Shown here: positions 1 through 6,127 of the stretch, in pieces
How positions within the stretch are numbered: the first letter of the stretch is position 1
Layout: each line of letters opens with the position of its first letter
Notes under the pieces: model-generated
Databases searched by the model: none
Told to the model about the DNA's origin: nothing
What the model saw: only the letters and a program-made list of their open reading frames with translations
DNA from: Alphaproteobacteria bacterium
GTDB lineage: Bacteria; Pseudomonadota; Alphaproteobacteria; Micavibrionales; CSBR16-224
DNA length: 7,591 nt
Direction: 5' to 3'
Assembly: GCA_007116755.1 (NCBI GenBank)
Contig: SKHU01000177.1
Coordinates: 1 to 7,591, forward strand
Position numbers and translations under genes: made by a program

Positions 1-3
1 CAT
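1..3 (-). other. Possible start codon of a minus-strand gene running off the window
   Basis: The minus strand reads ATG at 3-1, preceded by GGAGG (19-15) with an 11-base spacing. A weak promoter-like pair lies just after the grpE terminator: TTGCGT, 17 bases, TAAAAA. Only one codon is inside the window, so the product cannot be named. dnaK would be a natural neighbour of grpE, but that is a guess from gene order in other bacteria and nothing in this sequence shows it. Confidence 0.25.
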
Positions 4-77
4 GGGTTTTCAAACCTCCACCGTTGATATTTCACCGTTACCCTGTTTTTACACCGCCGCGCGGGAAAACGCAAAAG

Positions 78-114
78 AAAACCCGCCTTTTCCGTTTCCG
101 GTCAGGCGGGTTTT
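78..114 (-). terminator. Rho-independent terminator of grpE, possibly bidirectional
   Basis: A 10-bp perfect inverted repeat, AAAACCCGCC (78-87) and GGCGGGTTTT (105-114), encloses a 17-base loop that contains a small inner CCG/CGG pairing (92-94 with 99-101). Read on the minus strand, the GC-rich stem runs into a T-rich tail (GGCGGGTTTTCTTTTGCG). It lies about 40 bases beyond the grpE stop codon, where a terminator is expected. On the plus strand the tail is only four T, so it may also stop transcripts arriving from the left, less efficiently. Confidence 0.85.
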
Positions 115-153
115 CGGGCATTGTGCATTCTTAACAAATCAAATTCAAAATTA

Positions 154-936
154 TTATTTCTGCAATTTATTGACGATCACCTTTGCTGGACGCAACAGGC
201 GGTCTTCGCTTTTATAGCCGCTTTGCATCACGCACAGCACCGTATTGTCCTGTTTTTCGCCGTCCTGTGCCATCGACACGGCCTCGTGATAGGCGGGATC
301 GAATTTTGTTCCGACACCTTCGACGCGTTTGATACCGACGGTTTCCAGCGTATCGACAATCTGGTCGATCGTCATGCGCAGGCCTTCTTTGGTGTTTTTC
401 AGCACCTCGTTCTGTGCGCAATCCTCATCGGAGATCGATTCATAGGCGCGTTCGAGATTATCAATCGGATCCAGCAGCTTTTTCACCGCATCTTCCAGCG
501 GACGCCGCGCCTGTTTCTTGAAATTGTCTTTCAGACGCTCCTGTGTTTTGTTCAAATCGTGCAGTTGCAGCGCCAGCACTTCGTTTTTCTTTTCCGATTT
601 TTCCAGCTTGGCACGCAATGTGGCAATTTCCGCCTCGTAAGCCGCGGCATCGCCGCTTGCTTCATTGTCTTCTGCGCCGTCTTTTTTCGCGTCTTCATTG
701 CCCTTCAGGCCGGACGCGTCCAGCTGGCTGAGGAAACTGTCCTCGCCCTCTTCAAGATCCAGATCATCGTCGTCATCTTCCTCGTCGATGCCGTTCAAAA
801 TCCGATCCAGCTCGTCATCGCCGGATTCGATCTCCGATTCGGTTTCTTTTTCAATTTTTCCGGCATCTTTCGGCGCGCCGCCTTTTTCTTCCGGAGAAAC
901 TTTGTTTTCCTCTGTCTCTTTCTTGTCTTTGCTCAT
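154..936 (-). CDS. grpE: GrpE, nucleotide exchange factor of the DnaK chaperone
   Basis: GrpE is a cytosolic homodimer that releases ADP from DnaK (Hsp70), driving the substrate cycle with DnaJ. In the 260-residue product, about residues 100-165 form the long helix and coiled coil, including DNFKKQARR (the family's ENYRKR-like element) and DPIDNLERA. Residues 186-258 form the head that contacts DnaK, with LRMTIDQIVDTLE, FDPAYHEAV (212-220), NTV (231-233) and GYKSEDRLLRPAKVIV (240-255). The family is usually about 180-210 residues; the excess is an acidic, probably disordered N-terminus (residues 1-98) with an Asp/Glu-rich stretch at 51-66. I chose ATG at 936 because GGAGGTG (949-943) is a good ribosome binding site 8 bases upstream. 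A GTG at 945, three codons earlier, lies inside that site and is unlikely to be the start. The gene is divergent from the asmA-like gene and seems to be transcribed alone, ending at the hairpin at 78-114. Identification is firm. Confidence 0.95.
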   Translation of the reverse strand: MSKDKKETEENKVSPEEKGGAPKDAGKIEKETESEIESGDDELDRILNGIDEEDDDDDLDLEEGEDSFLSQLDASGLKGNEDAKKDGAEDNEASGDAAAYEAEIATLRAKLEKSEKKNEVLALQLHDLNKTQERLKDNFKKQARRPLEDAVKKLLDPIDNLERAYESISDEDCAQNEVLKNTKEGLRMTIDQIVDTLETVGIKRVEGVGTKFDPAYHEAVSMAQDGEKQDNTVLCVMQSGYKSEDRLLRPAKVIVNKLQK

Positions 937-990
937 ATCCGGCACCTCCGATCCTCAAATCCCAAAATATCTTTAAACCCTATTAGCCTG

Positions 991-1051
991 CCGTTTTTTA
1001 AAACGGAATGCGTCCGCAAGAATTTTGCCGCAAACCAAATCACAGCGGCAA
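991..1051 (-). other. Two inverted repeats in the grpE leader
   Basis: TTGCCGC (1025-1031) and GCGGCAA (1045-1051) pair as a 7-bp stem with a 13-base loop. CCGTTTT (991-997) and AAAACGG (1000-1006) form a second, nearly continuous 7-bp palindrome. Both lie between the inferred grpE transcription start (near 1096) and its ATG. Neither is followed by a T tract on the minus strand, so they do not look like terminators. They could fold in the leader RNA or be protein-binding palindromes; the sequence alone does not decide. Confidence 0.4.
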
Positions 1052-1102
1052 GATACGCGAAACGCCCGCCCTTCTCGGGACGGCTGCCTTTGCATACCGA
1101 AT

Positions 1103-1131
1103 TTTATACCCCATCTACTGTGTTATGTCAA
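1103..1131 (-). promoter_or_regulatory. Near-consensus sigma-70-type promoter for grpE
   Basis: On the minus strand there is a perfect -35 hexamer TTGACA (1131-1126), a 17-base spacer and a -10 hexamer TATAAA (1108-1103). Transcription would start near 1096, giving a leader of about 160 bases before the grpE ATG. The -35 box is preceded by C (CTTGACA), so overlap with heat-shock sigma recognition cannot be excluded, but the spacing and -10 fit the housekeeping sigma factor better. No CIRCE inverted repeat (TTAGCACTC/GAGTGCTAA) is present in the region. Confidence 0.65.
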
Positions 1132-1147
1132 GTTATTTTCACGATTC

Positions 1148-1198
1148 TTGTCTTTCAACACTGCCGCGGATAGGATAAATAATATGAAGACTTATAAT
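1148..1198 (+). promoter_or_regulatory. Candidate promoter region for the asmA-yihY-purB-uppP run
   Basis: Two weak options are visible. One is TTGTCT (1148-1153), a 17-base spacer and TAGGAT (1171-1176), each matching consensus at four of six positions. The other is a perfect -10 hexamer TATAAT (1193-1198) without a good -35 box at the usual distance. The -35 box of the first option lies only 16 bases from the -35 box of the divergent grpE promoter, so the two promoters would be back to back. The call rests on base composition and position; the exact start site is uncertain. Confidence 0.35.
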
Positions 1199-1226
1199 CG
1201 TTAGAAAATTCCGGAGGCATGCGCAA

Positions 1227-3311
1227 GTGAAAAAATTTCTGGTTTCTCTTCTTGTTATTCTGGCTTTGGGGATCGGCGTGGTTTTCGCCGCCGTCAAAAT
1301 GCTGCCTCTGGATGCGGTCAAACCGCAACTGCAGGAAAAATTCCGCGAAGCGACAGGGCGCGAATTAAAGATCGAGGGCGATCTGACCGTGTCTTTCTGG
1401 CCGAATCTGGCTGTGCGTATCGGCGATGTCTCCGTCTCCAACACGATCTGGGGGCGCGCGCCGCATTTTCTGAAACTCGAAGAGCTGGATGCGGAGCTGA
1501 AACTGAAACCGCTGCTGCAACGCCGTGTAGAGATTGACCGTTTTATCCTGCGCAGCCCGCATATTTATCTGGAGCAAAACCGCGCAGGCGAAGGCAACTG
1601 GGTTTTTGAAACCGCAGATAAGCCGTCCGTAGACAACGGCGCAGCAGCCGCAGCCGCCCCTGCGGAAAAAGATGAATTGCAGCTGAGTTTCGGCGAATTG
1701 AAAATCACCGGCGGCACGGTACATTTTGAAGACCATGCCGATAACAGCAAACATGTGCTGGACAATATCGCATTAACGATTGAAGCGACAGAGCTTTCTG
1801 CCCCCGTCAGCGTCAAGGGGAAGGCGCAATACCGCGCACGGCAGATTCTGGTCACCTTTGATGCCGACCGTCTGTCCGCCGTATTGGCGGGCGAGCTGTT
1901 TCACGGCGGGCTGACCCTGTCCGCCCAGCCTTTTATGAGCGTCGATCTGAAGGGGCGTTTCTTTCCGGCAGACGGGCTTTATCTTGACGCGGAAACCCGC
2001 GTACAGCTGCGCGATCTGAACGGATTGCTGCACTGGCTCAGCCCGACCTATACCGGACATATCCCGTTCAACAGCTTTATGTTTGAAACCCGCCGCCTGA
2101 CCGCCGGAAAAGACGGCAGCGGTTTTGCTACAAAAATCGAGGATGGAACCCTCTATCTTGACGACCTGTCGGCACAGGCAACGGCGGCGCTGAAAACAGC
2201 GGATGGCCGCGCACCGAAAATCGAATTGCGCGCCGCGCTGCAGGACAGGCTCGATATTCCCGATATGGTGCGCCGCTTTGCCGGCGATACCGGCACAGAC
2301 ACGGCCGAAACGCAGCCGCAAGCCGCGCAGACGGCCGCCGCTGCAGGCTGGTCGCAGGACATCATCGATTTTTCCGCCCTGCGCGCCTTCGATGCCGATA
2401 TCACGCTTGACCATCAGGGGCTGGTTTACGAAAAACTGGCAACAGGGCCGGGACGCACCACCGTTACGCTCTCGGGCGGGCATCTGGTTTTTAACGTCCC
2501 CGAAACCGCTGCAGATACCGGACGTATAACCGCCCGTGCGGAACTGCGTGAAAGCGGCGCAAATACGGCGCTGTCCTTCGCCCTGAAAACGGATGACATG
2601 CCGATGCGTCCGGTTCTTGAAACTTTTGCCGCAACAGACAAGCTGACCGGCAGGGGATCGGCCTATTTCAACGGTACGGCGCGCGGCAATACGCAGGCGG
2701 CACTGGTGGCAACGCTCGGCGGCACAGCCGGATTTGATCTGCGCGACGGGATGCTGCACGGCGTGAATTTCGTGCAGATCGCACAGCTTTTGCAGCGGCG
2801 GCTGATGGATATCGGTCTGGGCGACGGCGGCACGGAATTTGCCGACTTCAACGCCACATTCACGGTAGAAAACGGCATCATGACCAATCAGGATATGTAT
2901 CTGCGCGGTCCGCTGGTCGAGGCAAAAGGCTCGGGACAGGTTCATCTGCCGCAGCGCAGTATGAATTTCCGCGTCTATCCGCAGATGATCCTGCAACAGC
3001 GCACGGTGCAGGATCTGGAAACGGGCGAGGAAGCGGAAAAAACCACAGGCCTCACCGTACCGGTCAATATTTCCGGCCCGTGGGCGAATCTGCGTGTGCG
3101 CCCCGATTATCAGGGGCTGATCCGCGACGTGCTCTCCGACCCGCAACAGCTGGAAGATGCCGCGCGTGAAATCGGCAGGGAACTCGGAAAAGAGGTGGAC
3201 ACCATCCGCGGCGGGCTTCAGCGCTATCTTGATGGCGGCGCAGACGATTTGCGCAAATTGCAGGAAAGCGATGAAGGCAAGGATCTTTTGCGCGGCCTGT
3301 TCGGAAGGTAG
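1227..3311 (+). CDS. AsmA-family protein, probable envelope lipid transport factor
   Basis: A 694-residue protein anchored in the inner membrane by an N-terminal helix (about residues 4-24), with the rest predicted in the periplasm. Residues 44-72 carry the typical AsmA opening, GRELKIEGDLTVSFWPNL followed by VRIGDVSVSN, and GNWVFE lies at 123-128. Low-complexity Ala/Pro/Thr linkers at about 129-148 and 352-375 separate the beta-rich blocks. The AsmA-like C-terminal region spans about 435-590, followed by the common closing element ISGPWANLRVRPD and a charged helical tail. AsmA-family proteins in enteric bacteria (TamB, YhdP, YdbH) are linked to phospholipid movement to the outer membrane and AsmA itself to outer-membrane assembly; the same role here is inferred. 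The start is GTG at 1227, with GGAGG (1213-1217) 9 bases upstream. An ATG at 1219 is out of frame and stops after three codons. The next gene begins 6 bases after the stop. Family assignment is firm; paralogue identity is not, so I give no symbol. Confidence 0.88.
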   Translation: MKKFLVSLLVILALGIGVVFAAVKMLPLDAVKPQLQEKFREATGRELKIEGDLTVSFWPNLAVRIGDVSVSNTIWGRAPHFLKLEELDAELKLKPLLQRRVEIDRFILRSPHIYLEQNRAGEGNWVFETADKPSVDNGAAAAAAPAEKDELQLSFGELKITGGTVHFEDHADNSKHVLDNIALTIEATELSAPVSVKGKAQYRARQILVTFDADRLSAVLAGELFHGGLTLSAQPFMSVDLKGRFFPADGLYLDAETRVQLRDLNGLLHWLSPTYTGHIPFNSFMFETRRLTAGKDGSGFATKIEDGTLYLDDLSAQATAALKTADGRAPKIELRAALQDRLDIPDMVRRFAGDTGTDTAETQPQAAQTAAAAGWSQDIIDFSALRAFDADITLDHQGLVYEKLATGPGRTTVTLSGGHLVFNVPETAADTGRITARAELRESGANTALSFALKTDDMPMRPVLETFAATDKLTGRGSAYFNGTARGNTQAALVATLGGTAGFDLRDGMLHGVNFVQIAQLLQRRLMDIGLGDGGTEFADFNATFTVENGIMTNQDMYLRGPLVEAKGSGQVHLPQRSMNFRVYPQMILQQRTVQDLETGEEAEKTTGLTVPVNISGPWANLRVRPDYQGLIRDVLSDPQQLEDAAREIGRELGKEVDTIRGGLQRYLDGGADDLRKLQESDEGKDLLRGLFGR

Positions 3312-3317
3312 AAAGCC

Positions 3318-4751
3318 ATGCCCCCCCCGACACCGACACCGACACTGGCGCAGCGCATCACCGAGCTTGAAAAATGGGTGTGGAGAAATCCGCGCGAGGA
3401 CAATTTTTTTCTGTACTGGATCCGGCGCTTTCTGCGCATCTGCATCACGATTATTGCCGATCTCAGAAGCGGCGATCTTAATCTGCGCGCGATGAGTCTT
3501 GTCTATACGACGCTTTTGTCGCTGGTGCCGTTTCTGGCTATTACTTTTTCGCTGCTGAAAGGATTCGGTGCGCATAACCAGATTGAACCGGTTTTGCTGA
3601 ATTTTCTTGAACCGCTTGGCGACCAGCGTTTTGAAATCACCGAAAACATCATCGGCTTTGTCGATAATATTCAGGTCGGCGTGCTGGGAACGGTCGGACT
3701 TCTGTTTCTGCTGTTCAGCGTTGTTTCACTGCTGCAAAAAGCGGAGGAAAGTTTCAACGACATCTGGGGAATCGTGCATGCGCGCAGTATGGCGGCACGG
3801 TTCAGCGATTATTTGAGCGTGCTTTTGGTCGGGCCGCTTTTGATTTTTCTGTCTGTCGGCATGACCGCCTCGATGCGCGGCGCGGCGGTGATCGAGACAA
3901 TTCTCGGTATTGATCTGGTGGACAGTTTTGTCACGCAGATCAGCGCCTTTTTTCCCTATCTGATTCTGACCGCCGCCTTCACCTTTATTTACGCCTTTAT
4001 TCCCAATACGCGGGTACGGCTTGTTCCGGCGCTGCTGGCCGGTGCGGTTTCGGCGGGGCTGTGGAAAATTCTCGGCCTGATTTTTGCCAAATTCGTTGCC
4101 GGATCGGCAAAATACGCGCTGATCTATTCGACCTTTGCAACGCTGCTTTTGTTTATGATCTGGCTGTATATGGCGTGGATGGTGGTGCTGATCGGAGCCA
4201 GCATCGCCTATTACTGCCAGAACCCGACCAATCAGGCCGTTTCGGGGCAGCGGCTGACACTCAGCATCCGTATGCGCGAGAGCGTCGCCATTGCCGTCTG
4301 CCGTCTGATCGGCGAGCATTTTTACACACAAAAACACGAGCTGACCGCCGAGGCGCTGGCGCGGATTTTGCGCATTCCGGCAAAATCGGTCTTGCGCGTC
4401 CTCTCCGCACTGGAAAATGAAGGAATTCTGCGCCGCACCCATGAGCCGTCACCGGGATTTATTCCGGGTCGTCCCTTTGAAGATACCAGCCTGTGGGATG
4501 TGGTGCAGGCCGTGCGCCGCGACGGCGAAAAACACGGCGTGCATGCGCTGTTTTCCGAGCGTCTGAAAGATGTCGCCGCTGTGAGCGAGTTGTTCGATCA
4601 GGCCGGTGCGGCCAGTCTGGGCAAAATCACCATTAAGGATTTTGCGCTGCCGAAAGCGAAAAAAACTGCAAAACCGCGCAAAACCGGTGCGCGGCGCAAA
4701 GCCGCGGCCAAACGCAAGGCGGGCAGAACGAAAAAAACCGCAGAAAAATAG
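3318..4751 (+). CDS. YihY/BrkB-family inner-membrane protein with winged-helix-like segment and basic tail
   Basis: A polytopic inner-membrane protein of 477 residues. The family core is clear: SLVYTTLLSLVPFLAI (60-75) in the first membrane segment, SLLQKAEESFNDIW after the second, further hydrophobic segments near 167-185 and 215-235, then IPNTRVRLVPALLAG, a GLWKI element and the closing FMIWLYMAWMVVLIGASI segment. E. coli YihY was once labelled ribonuclease BN; that label is now regarded as wrong, and the molecular role of the family is unsettled. After the last helix, about residues 318-395 look like a soluble winged-helix fold (RESVAIAVCRLIGEHF, then LTAEALARILRIPAKSVLRVLSALENEGIL). The last 32 residues (446-477) contain 16 Lys/Arg and one acidic residue. 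The start is ATG at 3318; GGAAGG (3303-3308), inside the end of the asmA-like gene, is its likely ribosome binding site. Eight C follow the start codon directly. No other in-frame Met occurs before residue 59, within the membrane region. Family assignment is firm, function unknown. Confidence 0.88.
   Translation: MPPPTPTPTLAQRITELEKWVWRNPREDNFFLYWIRRFLRICITIIADLRSGDLNLRAMSLVYTTLLSLVPFLAITFSLLKGFGAHNQIEPVLLNFLEPLGDQRFEITENIIGFVDNIQVGVLGTVGLLFLLFSVVSLLQKAEESFNDIWGIVHARSMAARFSDYLSVLLVGPLLIFLSVGMTASMRGAAVIETILGIDLVDSFVTQISAFFPYLILTAAFTFIYAFIPNTRVRLVPALLAGAVSAGLWKILGLIFAKFVAGSAKYALIYSTFATLLLFMIWLYMAWMVVLIGASIAYYCQNPTNQAVSGQRLTLSIRMRESVAIAVCRLIGEHFYTQKHELTAEALARILRIPAKSVLRVLSALENEGILRRTHEPSPGFIPGRPFEDTSLWDVVQAVRRDGEKHGVHALFSERLKDVAAVSELFDQAGAASLGKITIKDFALPKAKKTAKPRKTGARRKAAAKRKAGRTKKTAEK
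3321..3344 (+). repeat. C8 homopolymer and three CCGACA repeats at the yihY start
   Basis: Eight consecutive C (3321-3328) follow the ATG immediately and overlap three tandem copies of CCGACA (3327-3344). The encoded N-terminus is Met, three Pro, then Thr-Pro repeats. Loss of one C would shift translation into a frame that ends at 3495, after about 58 codons. The tract is seen directly; a role in switching expression is inference. Confidence 0.9.
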
Positions 4752-4770
4752 AATAAGAAAAAATAGAATA
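4744..4770 (+). repeat. 12-base direct repeat across the yihY stop codon
   Basis: AAAAATAGAATA occurs at 4744-4755 and again at 4759-4770, a 15-base period. The yihY stop TAG (4749-4751) lies in the first copy. Each copy contains TAGAAT, which resembles a -10 box, but no -35 box is visible upstream. The A-rich stretch may simply be an open, unstructured junction before the purB ribosome binding site. Confidence 0.7.
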
Positions 4771-4798
4771 TTAAGGCAAAAGAGGGAAACAACACATT

Positions 4799-6100
4799 AT
4801 GCTTGATCGCTTCACACGCCCGCAAATGGCGGAGATCTGGTCGACGGAAAACAAATACCGCATCTGGCTTGAGGTTCAGACGCTGGCATCGGAAGCGCAG
4901 GAGAAGCTTGGCGTGATTCCCGAAGGCACGGCGGCGGCCATCCGCGAACGCGGCAATTTCGACGTTGCCCGTGTTGACGAGATCGAAAAAGAAACCCGCC
5001 ACGACGTAATCGCTTTTCTGACCAATGTCGCCGAATATGTCGGGGAGGAGGCGCGGTTTCTGCATCAGGGCATGACCTCGTCGGATATGCTGGATACGGC
5101 TTTTGCCGTTCAACTGCGGCAGGCGTCCGATCTGCTGCTGGAGGGCATGGACGAGCTTTTGACGGTGCTGGAACGCCGTATGGTCGAGGCAAAAGACATG
5201 ATCTGTATCGGCCGCAGCCACGGCATCCATGCCGAACCGATGAGTTTCGGGGTCAAGCTGGCCTCCCATTACGCCGCCTTCAAACGCGCGAAAAAACGCC
5301 TTGAAACCGCAAAAGAGGAAATTTCCACCTGTGCAATTTCCGGCGCGGTCGGCATGTTTTCGACCATCTCGCCCGAGGTCGAGGCCTATGTTGCCGAAAA
5401 ACTGGATTTGAAAATCGAACCCGTTTCCACGCAGATTATCCCGCGCGACCGCCATGCGGCGTTTTTTGCCGCGCTGGCGCTGGTTGCCTGTTCGATTGAA
5501 AATCTCTCCACCGAAACGCGCAATCTGCAACGCACCGAAATCCGCGAGGCGGAGGAGTTTTTCTCCGCAGGGCAGAAAGGCTCTTCGGCCATGCCGCACA
5601 AGCGCAACCCGATACTGGGCGAAAATCTGACCGGTCTGGCGCGCACGGTGCGCGGCTATCTGGTGCCGGCTTTGGAAAATGTCACGCTGTGGCATGAACG
5701 CGATATTTCGCATTCCTCCGTCGAACGCATCATCACCCCTGATGCGACCGCAACGCTGGATTTTGCCGTTTATCGGCTGATCGGCGTGATGGACAAGCTT
5801 GTCTTTTATCCGGAAAACATGCAGAAAAATCTGGAACAGCTGCGCGGCCTGCCCTTTTCCCACGCCGTCTTGCTGGCGCTGACGCAAAAAGGCATGAGTC
5901 GCGAAGCCGCCTATAAAGCCGTGCAAAAAAACGCGATGCAGACATGGGAATCCGAAGATAAAAATTTCCTCGACCTGCTGCTGGCCGATTCGGCAATCAC
6001 GGAATTTCTGCCGGAAAGCGAATTAAGAGACTTGTTTGACGTCCGGCGCTATACGCGTCACAGCGGCGAGATCATCCGCCGCGTTCTGGAACAGGATTGA
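4799..6100 (+). CDS. purB: Adenylosuccinate lyase
   Basis: PurB catalyses two fumarate-releasing steps of purine synthesis: SAICAR to AICAR, and adenylosuccinate to AMP. It is a cytosolic homotetramer of the fumarase/aspartase superfamily. The 433-residue length is that of the short bacterial type (Bacillus-like), not the roughly 456-residue E. coli type. Active-site residues sit at the positions known for the B. subtilis enzyme: His68 (TRHDV), His89 (HQGMTSSD), the catalytic His141 ([10 protein letters not shown]) and the serine of the superfamily signature [11 protein letters not shown] (261-271). [11 protein letters not shown] and [15 protein letters not shown] are also typical. No key residue is missing. 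The start is ATG at 4799; GAGGG (4782-4786) lies 12 bases upstream, a slightly long spacing. The gene follows yihY by 47 bases and precedes uppP by 27 with no terminator between, so cotranscription with envelope genes is likely. Identification is firm. Confidence 0.97.
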   Translation: MLDRFTRPQMAEIWSTENKYRIWLEVQTLASEAQEKLGVIPEGTAAAIRERGNFDVARVDEIEKETRHDVIAFLTNVAEYVGEEARFLHQGMTSSDMLDTAFAVQLRQASDLLLEGMDELLTVLERRMVEAKDMICIGRSHGIHAEPMSFGVKLASHYAAFKRAKKRLETAKEEISTCAISGAVGMFSTISPEVEAYVAEKLDLKIEPVSTQIIPRDRHAAFFAALALVACSIENLSTETRNLQRTEIREAEEFFSAGQKGSSAMPHKRNPILGENLTGLARTVRGYLVPALENVTLWHERDISHSSVERIITPDATATLDFAVYRLIGVMDKLVFYPENMQKNLEQLRGLPFSHAVLLALTQKGMSREAAYKAVQKNAMQTWESEDKNFLDLLLADSAITEFLPESELRDLFDVRRYTRHSGEIIRRVLEQD

Positions 6101-6127
6101 ACAGGAAGGAGAACCGCAAACGGAGCA

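Noticed and set aside
943..945. GTG start for grpE three codons upstream of the ATG
   Set aside because: The GTG lies inside the GGAGGTG ribosome binding site that serves the ATG at 936.
937..1100. ROSE-type RNA thermometer in the grpE leader
   Set aside because: No clear anti-ribosome-binding-site strand opposite the GGAGGTG element is visible; only a three- to four-pair local stem brackets it. Kept only as an open question in the leader finding.
1109..1116. CCCCATCT on the plus strand, an exact match to the E. coli sigma-32 -10 motif
   Set aside because: No good CTTGAAA-like -35 box lies at the right distance upstream, it is over 100 bases from the asmA-like start, and it falls within the spacer of the better minus-strand promoter.
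121..1173. 350-codon plus-strand open frame opposite grpE
   Set aside because: The Phe/Leu/Ile-rich product mirrors the Glu/Lys/Asn-rich GrpE sequence. It crosses the terminator side and the divergent promoter region, and has no ribosome binding site.
1184..1204. Six-codon leader peptide frame (ATG to TAG) before the asmA-like gene
   Set aside because: No convincing ribosome binding site and no attenuator hairpin follow it; frames this short arise often by chance.
1773..3575. 600-codon open frame on the minus strand opposite the asmA-like gene
   Set aside because: It is a shadow of the plus-strand gene. The product has no recognisable motif, is rich in Arg, Gln, Cys and His as antisense translations are, and its start lies inside the yihY-like gene with no clear ribosome binding site.
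4598..5926. 442-codon open frame on the minus strand opposite yihY and purB
   Set aside because: The opposite strand encodes PurB with all active-site residues intact; the antisense product shows no family features.
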